58,844 nt of DNA, taken from CALANV01 sp036381615. Its GTDB lineage: Bacteria; Pseudomonadota; Alphaproteobacteria; CACIAM-22H2. The stretch's first letter is position 1; each line of letters begins with the position of its first letter. Shown one piece after another: positions 1 through 7,673 of the stretch. The notes beneath the pieces were generated by a model. That model was not told the DNA's origin, made no database searches, and saw only the letters and a list, made by a program, of their open reading frames with translations. Where the stretch lies: the NCBI GenBank assembly GCA_036381615.1, contig DASVCL010000029.1, positions 1 through 58,844 on the forward strand, in the 5' to 3' direction. Made by a program: the position numbers and the translations under genes.

Positions 1-984
1 TGCCAGGCGGACCGCCCTGTCGGGATTGACCGCGCCCACGGGCACGCGTCCCTGCGCGATCTCGGCCGCCTGCCGTGCCGTCTCGAGCGCCTGGTGCTCG
101 ACCGCAGGAGGCGTCAACCCGGCCACGTGCGGCGTCGCAACGACATTGTCGCGTCGCGCGAGCTCGGGCGACGGCATCTGGTCCGGCGCGCGGCCGACAT
201 CCAAGGCCGCCCCGGCGATACGCCGTTCATCGAGCGCACGCGCCAGCGCCGCCTCGTCGACGAGGTTGCCGCGCGACGCGTTGATGAAATAGGCCGTCGG
301 CCGCATGCGCGCGAACTGGGAGGATCCCATCATGCCCTCGGTCTCGGCGTTGGCAACGGCAAGGCAGACCACGAAGTCCGCCTCGTCGAGCAGCCGGTCG
401 AGGTTCACCTGCATCAGCGACGGATCCTCGATCCTGACATAGGGGTCGTCGACGAGCACACGCATGCCCATCGCGAGCCCCAGCCGGCAGACATAGCGGC
501 CGATCGCGCCGTAGCCGATCACACCGAGCGTGCTGCCCGCCAGCTGAACGCCCATGCGTGCCTCGGGCACACGCCCGTGCCGATAAGCCATCGTGTAGTG
601 ACTGGTATGCCGGGCGAGATCGATCATGGCGCCGATGACCCATTCGGCCACGGACTGCACGAAGCCGGGGCTCGCATGGGTCACGAGAACGCCGTTGGCG
701 CTGGCCGCCTCGACATCGATGTTGCGGATGTCGACGGCCACACGGACGAACGCCACGAGATCCGGCAGCGACTCGAAAACGGTCCTTTCACCCGGCGTCT
801 GCCGATCGGAGATGATGATCTGACAGCCCTGGGCGGCGTCGACGAGCTCATGTGCCGACAGCACCCGGCCGAGCGGATTGACGACGACCTTGCCGACGAC
901 CTCGAGCTGCGCAAGCGCCCTCTTGCCGTAATAGTTCCGCAGCGCCTCGGGCGGATGGGTCAGGAAGATCTGGACGGGCTTCAT
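1..984 (-). CDS. D-2-hydroxyacid dehydrogenase family protein (3' end outside window)
   Basis: NAD(P)-dependent dehydrogenase of the D-isomer 2-hydroxyacid family, which interconverts 2-oxo and D-2-hydroxy acids. The 328 visible codons start at the ATG at 982-984 and run off the window without a stop; most of the usual family length is present. The Rossmann motif GYGAIG lies at residues 157-162, the catalytic Arg in NASRGN at 238 and the catalytic His in TPH at 286. At the place where most members have Glu-Pro (DVxxxEP), this protein reads DVGRAPD (residues 262-268), so the usual Glu is absent. It lies 104 bases downstream of kdgD on the same strand, so it probably belongs to the uronate/aldarate operon. 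The substrate is not known. Confidence 0.85.
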   Translation of the reverse strand, partial: MKPVQIFLTHPPEALRNYYGKRALAQLEVVGKVVVNPLGRVLSAHELVDAAQGCQIIISDRQTPGERTVFESLPDLVAFVRVAVDIRNIDVEAASANGVLVTHASPGFVQSVAEWVIGAMIDLARHTSHYTMAYRHGRVPEARMGVQLAGSTLGVIGYGAIGRYVCRLGLAMGMRVLVDDPYVRIEDPSLMQVNLDRLLDEADFVVCLAVANAETEGMMGSSQFARMRPTAYFINASRGNLVDEAALARALDERRIAGAALDVGRAPDQMPSPELARRDNVVATPHVAGLTPPAVEHQALETARQAAEIAQGRVPVGAVNPDRAVRLA

Positions 985-1088
985 GTCTTCATCCGGTGGT
1001 CATGTCGAAGCAATCCGTCGCCGGGCAACCGGGCCGTGCCGGCGCCGTGCGAGGCTGCTGGCGGAAACGCTTCGCCGTCGCGGCCTGA

Positions 1089-2015
1089 TCAGCCGATGTC
1101 ATCGCCGAAGGCCGCGATCAGCAGCCGCTGCAGCTCCGCCATCTCGTCGTCCGTCAGATCGGTGAGCGGCGACCGCACCGGGCCGGCGGACCGTCCGACC
1201 AGGCGCATACCCGCCTTCACGATGCTGACGGCGTAGCCGCGGCGGCGGTTGCGCAGCGCGGTATAAGGCAAAAAGAACCCCCGAAGCATGGCATCGGTCG
1301 TCGCCGCGTCGCCGCAACGTACCGCCGCGTAGAACTTCTGCGCGAGCCGCGGGATGAAGTTGAACACCGCCGACGAATACGTCGTAAATCCGGCCGCGAA
1401 GTACGGAACGGCAAAGACCTCGGCCGTCGGCATGCCGCCGATGTAGACGAAGCGGTCGCCGATGCGCTGGCGGATCCGGACGAGCTGCTCGACGTCGCCG
1501 TGCCCATCCTTGAAGCCGATCAGGTTCGGGCAGGACTCCGCCAGCCGCTCGAGCGTCTCGACGGCAAACAGCGAATTGTCGCGGTTGTAAACGATGACGC
1601 CGATGCCGACCGACCGGCAGATCGCTTCGATGTGGCGCCGCAGACCTTCCTGTTCGACGTTCATCAGATACGGCGGCAGGACGAGGAGACCGTCGGCCCC
1701 CGCCGCTTCCGCCGCGCGCGCGAACTCGATCGCCATCGCCGTACCATAGCCGGTGCCGGCGACGATCGGCAGACGCCCCGCAGCTTCGGCGACGGCGGCC
1801 GCGACGACACGGCGGAACTCGTCGAGCGTGAGCGAGAAGAACTCGCCCGTGCCACCCGGCGCGAACAGGCCGGCCGGGCCGTCCTTGACGTTGACCTGGA
1901 TGTTCGCCCGATAGGACGCCTCGTCGAAGGCGCCCTCGGCCGTGAAGTGCGTGACCGGAAACGCGAGCAGACCCGAACCGAGAGCCGTTTTGAGCTTGGC
2001 GGGATCCATTGCCAT
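1089..2015 (-). CDS. kdgD: 5-dehydro-4-deoxyglucarate dehydratase
   Basis: Cytosolic lyase of the DHDPS/N-acetylneuraminate-lyase superfamily (EC 4.2.1.41). It converts 5-dehydro-4-deoxy-D-glucarate to 2-oxoglutarate semialdehyde with loss of CO2 and water. At 308 aa it has the family's usual length. Visible landmarks are GGTGE at residues 54-58, the catalytic Tyr in VYNRDN (about 143) and the Schiff-base Lys in GFKDG (169). The start has a G-rich ribosome site, and only 9 bases separate it from the stop of udh, so the two are co-transcribed. Uronate dehydrogenase upstream and the TRAP transporter across the divergent promoter support an oxidative hexuronate pathway. No aldarate dehydratase that would make its substrate is seen in this window. 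Confidence 0.93.
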   Translation of the reverse strand: MAMDPAKLKTALGSGLLAFPVTHFTAEGAFDEASYRANIQVNVKDGPAGLFAPGGTGEFFSLTLDEFRRVVAAAVAEAAGRLPIVAGTGYGTAMAIEFARAAEAAGADGLLVLPPYLMNVEQEGLRRHIEAICRSVGIGVIVYNRDNSLFAVETLERLAESCPNLIGFKDGHGDVEQLVRIRQRIGDRFVYIGGMPTAEVFAVPYFAAGFTTYSSAVFNFIPRLAQKFYAAVRCGDAATTDAMLRGFFLPYTALRNRRRGYAVSIVKAGMRLVGRSAGPVRSPLTDLTDDEMAELQRLLIAAFGDDIG

Positions 2016-2024
2016 GGCGCCCCC

Positions 2025-2837
2025 TCAATCGCGGAGCGGATCGAATTCGCCCGCGAATTCCTGGCTGCAGAACGGGCCGCCTTGGTAATGGCGCCCGATC
2101 GGATCTGCGGGCAGCTTCGCCTCCGCGGCAAGCGCCGCGTCGCGGTGCTGTTCGGCCCGGCCGGTCGGACGGTAGCCGTAGCGATACGCGACGCTGTTGT
2201 CCCACCATCCACGCTCGTTGTCGGACACGCCGTACATGACCTCGTACACGAGGTCCGGGTGCTCGAGCCCGATGCGGACGAGCTGGACAAGATCCTCGGG
2301 CTTCAGCCAGATCGACAGGCGGCGCAGATCGGCGGGTGCGTCGCCGACATTGCCGATGCGCAGGCACAGGACGCGAAGGCCGTACTTGTAGGCGTAGAGC
2401 GCGCCGAGCGCTTCGCCGAACGCCTTGCTCACGCCATAGCGGCTGTCGGGGCGAGGCAGCACGTCCGGTCCAAAGCGTCGATGGCGCGGATAAAAGCCGA
2501 CGACATGATTGGACGAGGCGAAGACGACGCGCTTGACGCCATGACGCCGCGCCGCCTCGAACAGATTGTATGTTCCGACGATGTTGGACTGAAGGATCGT
2601 CTCCCAGGGCCCTTCGACCGAGAACCCGCCGAGATGAATGATGCCGTCGACGCCGGCGACCGCGCGTTCGACCTGCGTCAGATCGGCGAGATCCGCCTCG
2701 ACGAACGCTTCGTCGGCGGCGATGTCGTCGGGCGTCCGGATGTCGCTGAGACGAAGTTCGGGGTAAACGCCCTTCAGCAGCCGTCGAAGGCGCCTGCCGA
2801 CGTCGCCGGCCGCCCCCGTCATCAAGATCTTCTCCAT
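2025..2837 (-). CDS. udh: uronate dehydrogenase (NAD-dependent epimerase/dehydratase fold)
   Basis: Extended-SDR enzyme, 270 aa, matching uronate dehydrogenase (EC 1.1.1.203). That enzyme oxidises D-galacturonate or D-glucuronate with NAD to the aldaro-lactone. The nucleotide motif GAAGDVG is at residues 8-14, Ser in FASSNH at about 109, and the catalytic Tyr134/Lys138 pair in YGVSK. A strong ribosome site (GGGGGAGG) lies directly before the ATG. It is the first gene of the minus-strand unit udh-kdgD-hydroxyacid dehydrogenase. The neighbouring GntR regulator and TRAP importer are typical company for this enzyme. The family assignment rests on fold motifs, length and context; preference between galacturonate and glucuronate cannot be read. 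Confidence 0.88.
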   Translation of the reverse strand: MEKILMTGAAGDVGRRLRRLLKGVYPELRLSDIRTPDDIAADEAFVEADLADLTQVERAVAGVDGIIHLGGFSVEGPWETILQSNIVGTYNLFEAARRHGVKRVVFASSNHVVGFYPRHRRFGPDVLPRPDSRYGVSKAFGEALGALYAYKYGLRVLCLRIGNVGDAPADLRRLSIWLKPEDLVQLVRIGLEHPDLVYEVMYGVSDNERGWWDNSVAYRYGYRPTGRAEQHRDAALAAEAKLPADPIGRHYQGGPFCSQEFAGEFDPLRD

Positions 2838-2927
2838 ACCTCCCCCAACTCGGTTATGAGTCGCGACACGCCATGTCCGACCGACGCATTGCGGCGCCAG
2901 CCGCCGGCTGCGCCGGCACTCGCGCCC

Positions 2928-3692
2928 CTATGCGCCGTTGCTCTTGGCGGCAAGCCGCCGGTAGCGCTCGCGACCATTCACCAGGTGTCGGCGCATCGCC
3001 TCGCGCGCGCCCGTGACGTCACGATCGCGAATCGCGTCGTAGATCCGGCAATGCTCGGCCTGGATCGTCTCCAGATATCCCTTGCTCTGCGACGGCCCTA
3101 TCGCCGTCACGCGGACGCTCTGACGGGGAATGATGAAACGGCCGAGGAACTCCAGGAACCTGGCGAACTGCGGATTGCCGGTCGCCTTGGCGATGGCATG
3201 GTGGAACTCGAAGTCCTGGTCGATGGCCGGCTCGCCGCGCTTGATCGCGCGCTCGATCGCATCCAGGGCCTTGCTGATCGCGCGAATGCCGGCAGCACCG
3301 CAGCGCTCGGCCGCGAATGCCGCGGCCTCGACCTCCACCGCCATGCGCAACTCCATGACGTTGAGCACCTCCGCGATCGACTGCAGACCGTCCGGGTCGA
3401 TCCGGAACGGACGGCGCTGCACGTCGGCGGCGACGAAGGCACCGGCGCCCTGGCGGGTGGTGACGAGCCCCTCCGCCTTCAGCGCGGCCACCGCCTCGCG
3501 CACGACGGTGCGGCTTACGCCGAGCGCCGACATGAGCGCCTGCTCGGTTGGAAGGCGTGCGCCGGGCTTGAGCTTGCCGCTGGTGATCTCGGCCCTCAGC
3601 CGCTCCACGACCTCGCTCGTGCGGTTGCGCAGCGGGGCGAGCGGCGTGAGCAGGGAGCGCTTGTCAGCCGATTTAGTCGATGCTAGTGTCAT
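2928..3692 (-). CDS. GntR/FadR-family transcriptional regulator
   Basis: 254-aa regulator with an N-terminal winged helix (about residues 25-90, with the recognition region SALGVSRTVVREA) and a C-terminal all-helical FCD ligand-binding domain. Members of this group repress sugar-acid genes and are released by the acid or its metabolite. I chose the ATG at 3690-3692. An in-frame TTG seven codons upstream (3711-3713) would place the start inside a perfect palindrome that looks like the operator. The gene sits between the udh-kdgD unit and the divergent TRAP operon, so it probably controls both and itself. The effector is inferred to be a uronate or aldarate. Confidence 0.87.
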   Translation of the reverse strand: MTLASTKSADKRSLLTPLAPLRNRTSEVVERLRAEITSGKLKPGARLPTEQALMSALGVSRTVVREAVAALKAEGLVTTRQGAGAFVAADVQRRPFRIDPDGLQSIAEVLNVMELRMAVEVEAAAFAAERCGAAGIRAISKALDAIERAIKRGEPAIDQDFEFHHAIAKATGNPQFARFLEFLGRFIIPRQSVRVTAIGPSQSKGYLETIQAEHCRIYDAIRDRDVTGAREAMRRHLVNGRERYRRLAAKSNGA

Positions 3693-3695
3693 TAT

Positions 3696-3713
3696 TTGTA
3701 CGTCATCGTACAA
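3696..3713. promoter_or_regulatory. perfect inverted repeat, likely GntR operator
   Basis: TTGTACG-TCAT-CGTACAA: two 7-bp arms that match perfectly, separated by 4 bp. It ends 3 bases before the chosen ATG of the GntR gene (3692). Short palindromes of this size with GTAC cores fit FadR-subfamily operators. Its position suggests autorepression by blocking the promoter or start region, and possibly control of the divergent TRAP operon. A second copy is not obvious in 3714-3917. Confidence 0.7.
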
Positions 3714-3718
3714 GTTAC

Positions 3719-3747
3719 AACTAACATGCCAATAAACAGGAGGTCAA
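3719..3747 (-). promoter_or_regulatory. candidate promoter of the GntR gene
   Basis: On the minus strand TTGACC (3742-3747) resembles a -35 box. Seventeen bases on, TTAGTT (3719-3724) is a weak -10 candidate. The palindromic operator begins 6 bases further downstream. The -35 match is good and the -10 match is poor, so this is only a suggestion. Confidence 0.3.
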
Positions 3748-3917
3748 CGCCAATCAGACCGCATCCGCGAATGTCGCCGACCGGCCGGTGAGCCGGCGAC
3801 GCGCGACGAGATCCGGGACGGAATTCCGCCCGTTCGCGATCGGGTGACAGTGCCTGCGACGCCCCGGTCCGACGTCCGGTCGGACAACACACAGAATCCA
3901 GTAGGGAGGACGCAACG

Positions 3918-4919
3918 ATGAAACGACGTGACTTCATTCGCACCGGCGCCGCCGCGCTGGCGCTTTGCACCGTGACGTTCGGTTTCGACTCGACCGCCGT
4001 CGCCCAACAGAAAATGGTTCTGAAGGCCGCCGACGTGCACCCGCTCGGCTACCCCACCGTCGAAGCGGTCGTGCGAATGGGCAAGAAGCTCGAGCAGGCA
4101 ACCAATGGACGCCTCACCGTCCAGATGTATCCGGCGATGCAGCTCGGCGGCGAGAAGGAAATGATCGAGCAGGCGCAAGTCGGCGCGCTGCAGTTCGCGC
4201 GCATCAGCGTCGGCCCGGTCGGGACCATCATCGACGAGCTCAACGTCTTCAATCTGCCCTTCATGTTCCGGAACGAGGACCACATGCGCAAGGTCATCGA
4301 CGGGCAGATCGGCGACGAGCTTCTCGAGAAGATTTCCAATAACCCGCAGACACGCCTGATCGCGCTCGCGTGGATGGATGCGGGCTCCCGCAACGTCTAC
4401 ACCAAGCGGCCGATCCGCACGCCCGAGGACCTCAAGGGCCTGAAGATCCGCATGATGGGCAACCCCATCTTCGTCGACACGATGAACGCAATGGGCGGCA
4501 ACGGCATCTCGATGGGCTTCAACGAGCTGTACAACGCGATGCAGACCGGCGTGGTCGACGGCGCGGAGAACAATGCGCCGACATACATCACGCACAACCA
4601 CCACCAGATAACGAAGTACTTCTCGTTCACGGAGCACCTGATCATTCCCGAGATCCTGGTGTTCTCGCGGCGGACCTGGGAGTCCCTGTCGAAGGAGGAC
4701 CAGGCCCTGATCAAGAAAGTCGCGCGAGAGGCGCAGACGGAAGAGCGGCAGCTCTGGGACGCGATGGTCAAGGAATCGATGGACAAGCTCAGGGCCCAGG
4801 GCGTCGAGTTCGTCACGGACGTCGACAAGAAGGCGTTCAAGGATTCGGTGAAGCCCGTCTATGACAAGTATGCCGGCAAATGGCAGGGGCTGATCGAGCG
4901 CATTCAGGCTGTCCAGTAA
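3918..4919 (+). CDS. dctP: TRAP transporter substrate-binding protein (DctP family)
   Basis: Periplasmic solute-binding subunit of a tripartite ATP-independent transporter, 333 aa, the usual size. The N-terminus RRDFIRTG (residues 3-10), followed by a hydrophobic stretch and an AVA-Q cleavage region, is a twin-arginine-like signal. The body has the family's pattern, for example FNLPFMFRN and the region MDAGSRNVYTKRPI-PEDLKGLKIR. The ribosome site GGGAGG lies just upstream of the ATG. It heads the dctP-dctQ-dctM unit, divergent from the GntR gene, and next to uronate enzymes, so a hexuronate or related sugar acid is the likely ligand (inference). A strong hairpin follows the stop. Confidence 0.93.
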   Translation: MKRRDFIRTGAAALALCTVTFGFDSTAVAQQKMVLKAADVHPLGYPTVEAVVRMGKKLEQATNGRLTVQMYPAMQLGGEKEMIEQAQVGALQFARISVGPVGTIIDELNVFNLPFMFRNEDHMRKVIDGQIGDELLEKISNNPQTRLIALAWMDAGSRNVYTKRPIRTPEDLKGLKIRMMGNPIFVDTMNAMGGNGISMGFNELYNAMQTGVVDGAENNAPTYITHNHHQITKYFSFTEHLIIPEILVFSRRTWESLSKEDQALIKKVAREAQTEERQLWDAMVKESMDKLRAQGVEFVTDVDKKAFKDSVKPVYDKYAGKWQGLIERIQAVQ

Positions 4920-4946
4920 CGAGGTCGACAGAGCCTGACGCCTACA

Positions 4947-4978
4947 ATCCAGCCCGGACCGCAACATCCGGGCTGGAT
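4947..4978 (+). other. intercistronic hairpin between dctP and dctQ
   Basis: Perfect 12-bp stem ATCCAGCCCGGA / TCCGGGCTGGAT with an 8-base loop, 27 bases after the dctP stop and 30 before the dctQ start. There is no long T-run after it, so it is unlikely to be a full terminator. Such hairpins between a binding-protein gene and its permease genes are known to stabilise the upstream mRNA or attenuate the downstream genes, giving excess binding protein. Confidence 0.75.
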
Positions 4979-5008
4979 GCTTCTTTCGATGCTCCGGGAG
5001 AAGAAACG

Positions 5009-5524
5009 ATGAAAGCCGCCTATGTCAGGGCGATGGACGCACTGTACCTGATCTGCGTCGCGCTCGCCGGCGTCAGCCTGATACTGATGGCGCTCATCAT
5101 CCCTTGGGGGGTGTTCACGCGCTATGTACTCAACAGCGGATCGTCATGGCCGGAGCCGCTGTCGATCCTGCTGATGATCCTATTCACCTTCGCCGGGGCC
5201 GCGGCCTGCTATCGCGCCAGGGCGCACATCGCCGTCACATTGTTCGCCAACCTCGCCACCGCGCCGGTGCGGACCGGGTTTGCGCTGCTGGTCGAGGTGG
5301 CGATGGCCGCGCTCAGCCTGTTCATGGTGATCTGGGGTACGGAGCTGGTCGGGGTGACCTGGAACCAAGTCATCGCCGAGTTCCCGTTCCTTTCGGTCGG
5401 CGTCACCTATCTGCCGCTGCCGATCGGCGGTGCCATTACGCTCCTGTTCATCGTCGAACGTGCCTGGATCGGGCCGCCCTCGCGGGATTCGATCGTGTTC
5501 CGCGAGCCCGCCAGCGCCGACTGA
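5009..5524 (+). CDS. dctQ: TRAP transporter small membrane subunit (DctQ family)
   Basis: 171-aa inner-membrane protein with four predicted transmembrane helices, the normal design of the DctQ small subunit. It pairs with DctM and is needed for sodium-driven uptake. I placed the start at the ATG with GGGAG upstream (4996-5000). The reading frame is open further upstream, but that part covers the intercistronic hairpin and has no membrane-protein character. The motif SSWPEPLSILLMILFTF fits the conserved second-helix region. It is the second gene of the TRAP operon. Confidence 0.9.
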   Translation: MKAAYVRAMDALYLICVALAGVSLILMALIIPWGVFTRYVLNSGSSWPEPLSILLMILFTFAGAAACYRARAHIAVTLFANLATAPVRTGFALLVEVAMAALSLFMVIWGTELVGVTWNQVIAEFPFLSVGVTYLPLPIGGAITLLFIVERAWIGPPSRDSIVFREPASAD

Positions 5525-5546
5525 CAGCACCGGAGCACCGAGTCCC

Positions 5547-6830
5547 ATGGACGCGCTCATCCTTCTCGGCAGTCTGTTCCTCCTGATCGCGATCGGTGTG
5601 CCTGTCGCCTACGCACTCGGCCTCGCGGCACTCGTCGGCGCCATCTGGATCGACATCCCGCTCGAAGCGGTGATGCTCAAGATCTCCGACGGCGTCGACA
5701 ATTTCTCGCTCCTCGCCATCCCCTTCTTCGTCCTTGCCGGCGCCATCATGGCCGAAGGCGGCATGGCGCGACGCCTGGTCGCGCTCGCGAACGTGATGGT
5801 CGGGTTCATTCGCGGCGGGCTGTCGCTGGTGAACATCCTGGCCTCGACCTTCTTCGGCTGCATCTCCGGATCATCGGTGGCCGACACGGCTTCGATCGGG
5901 TCGGTGATGATCCCGCAGATGGAGAAGGCGGGATATCCGCGCGTTTTCGCGACGAACGTGACGATCACCGGTTCGGTCCAGGCGATTCTCATCCCGCCGT
6001 CGCACAACGCCGTGATCTATTCCCTGGCGGCCGGCGGTACCGTGTCGATTGCCCATCTGTTCCTGGCCGGCGTGATTCCCGGCCTGCTGCTCGGCCTGTC
6101 GCTGATGACCCTGTGCCTGGCGATTGCGCAGCGCGAAGGCTATCCGAAAGGCAAACCGGTCCCCTTGCGGGAAGCGGGCAAGATCGCGATCGAGGCCTTC
6201 TGGGGCCTGCTGACCATGTTCATCATCCTCGGCGGCATCCTCTCCGGCGTGTTCACGGCGACCGAGTCCGCCTCGATTGCCTGCGTCTACGCCTTCCTGG
6301 TCACGATGTTCATCTACCGGGACTACAAGTGGCGGGACCTGCCATATCTCGTCCATCGCACGGTCAAGACCGTAGCGATGGTGATGATCCTGATCGGCTT
6401 CGCCTCGGGCTTCGGCTACATCATGGCCCTGATGCAGCTGCCGTTCAAAGTGACGGAGTTCTTCCTTTCGATTTCCGACAACAAGTACGTCATCCTGCTG
6501 CTGATCAACCTGATGCTGCTGGCACTCGGGACACTCATGGACTTGGCGCCGCTGCTGCTGATCTGCACGCCGATCCTGCTGCCCGTCGTCGTCAAGTTCG
6601 GCGTCGATCCGGTGCATTTCGGCATGATCATGCTGGTCAATCTCGGTATCGGCCTGATCACACCCCCCGTCGGCTCCGTCCTCTTCGTGGGCTGTGCCGT
6701 CGCCAAGGTTTCGATCGAGCAGGTGACGAAGACGATCTGGCCGTTTTATCTCGCCATGTTGATCGTGCTGATGCTGGTGACGTACGTACCCGCGATCTCG
6801 CTGTGGATCCCCTCGCTGGTCACGTTCTGA
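5547..6830 (+). CDS. dctM: TRAP transporter large permease (DctM family)
   Basis: 427-aa polytopic membrane protein, the translocation subunit of the TRAP system, with about a dozen hydrophobic helices. Family landmarks include FFGCISGSSVADTASIGSVMIP in the N-terminal half and NLGIGLITPPVG in the C-terminal half; both are the hallmark repeated hairpin regions of this group. The start at 5547 has GGAG upstream and gives the usual MDALILLGSLFLL N-terminus. It follows dctQ by 22 bases. With DctP and DctQ it forms a complete importer for the sugar-acid locus. Confidence 0.95.
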   Translation: MDALILLGSLFLLIAIGVPVAYALGLAALVGAIWIDIPLEAVMLKISDGVDNFSLLAIPFFVLAGAIMAEGGMARRLVALANVMVGFIRGGLSLVNILASTFFGCISGSSVADTASIGSVMIPQMEKAGYPRVFATNVTITGSVQAILIPPSHNAVIYSLAAGGTVSIAHLFLAGVIPGLLLGLSLMTLCLAIAQREGYPKGKPVPLREAGKIAIEAFWGLLTMFIILGGILSGVFTATESASIACVYAFLVTMFIYRDYKWRDLPYLVHRTVKTVAMVMILIGFASGFGYIMALMQLPFKVTEFFLSISDNKYVILLLINLMLLALGTLMDLAPLLLICTPILLPVVVKFGVDPVHFGMIMLVNLGIGLITPPVGSVLFVGCAVAKVSIEQVTKTIWPFYLAMLIVLMLVTYVPAISLWIPSLVTF

Positions 6831-6885
6831 CACGGCGCCGACGGACGGAACGCGGGACAAACGCAAGAATGACCCGGAGGTATGC

Positions 6886-7641
6886 ATGTTCTCGATGAAA
6901 GGCCGCATTGCGCTCGTGACGGGGGCGTCACGGGGTCTCGGTCTCGCCATGGCGCGGGCCCTCGGCAAGGCCGGCGCAAGCGTCGTCATCAATGCACGGA
7001 ATGCCGATGCGCTCGACACGGCGGTCAACACGCTGACGTCCGAGGGGATCGCCGCGACCGCCCTCGCCTTCGACGTCTGCGACGAACCGGCCGTCGTGCG
7101 CGCGATCGAAGGTATCGTGCGCGATCACGGCCGGCTCGACATCCTGATCTCGAATGCCGGCATCAACATCCGCAAGCCGTTGCTCGAGTATCCGACGGCC
7201 GATTTTCAGACCATCGTCGCCACGAACCTGACGTCCTGCTTCGTCCTTGCGCGCGAGGCCGCCAAGGTGATGTCGCGCAACCGGTTCGGCCGGATCATCC
7301 ACACGACCTCGATCATGGGCCGGCTCGGGCGCCCGACGATCGCCGCCTATTGCGCGGCCAAGGCCGGGCTGGATTCGCTGACGCGCGCGCTCGCCGTCGA
7401 GCTGGCGCCGCACGGCATCACGGTGAACGCGATCGCGCCCGGGTTCTTCGCGACCGAGCTCAACGCGCCGCTGCTCGCCGACAAGGCGTTCACGGCATGG
7501 GTCGAGCGGCGCACGCCGGTCGGACGTTGGGGCGAACCGAAGGAACTGGGCGGTGCCGCCGTGTTCCTCGCCTCGGACGAGGCGGCATACGTCACTGGCC
7601 ACACGCTGGTCGTCGATGGCGGGTTGACCATCGCGATGTAG
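6886..7641 (+). CDS. SDR oxidoreductase, gluconate 5-dehydrogenase-like
   Basis: Classical short-chain dehydrogenase of 251 aa. The cofactor motif TGASRGLG is at residues 12-19, NAG at 89-91, and the catalytic Ser141, Tyr154 and Lys158 are all present. The stretch NAGININRKP-like (here NAGINIRKP) and overall pattern resemble gluconate/keto-gluconate 5-dehydrogenases and 2-dehydro-3-deoxygluconate dehydrogenases, which oxidise or reduce sugar acids. The ribosome site GGAGG lies 6 bases before the ATG, and 55 bases separate it from dctM, so it is probably the last gene of the TRAP operon. The exact substrate cannot be told from sequence. Confidence 0.85.
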   Translation: MFSMKGRIALVTGASRGLGLAMARALGKAGASVVINARNADALDTAVNTLTSEGIAATALAFDVCDEPAVVRAIEGIVRDHGRLDILISNAGINIRKPLLEYPTADFQTIVATNLTSCFVLAREAAKVMSRNRFGRIIHTTSIMGRLGRPTIAAYCAAKAGLDSLTRALAVELAPHGITVNAIAPGFFATELNAPLLADKAFTAWVERRTPVGRWGEPKELGGAAVFLASDEAAYVTGHTLVVDGGLTIAM

Positions 7642-7673
7642 CCGGTGAGCGCCCCCTCGCCCTCCGGGAAACG

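Noticed and set aside
1500..3686. 728-codon plus-strand frame
   Set aside because: It is antisense to kdgD, udh and the GntR gene, all of which have full catalytic motifs and ribosome sites.
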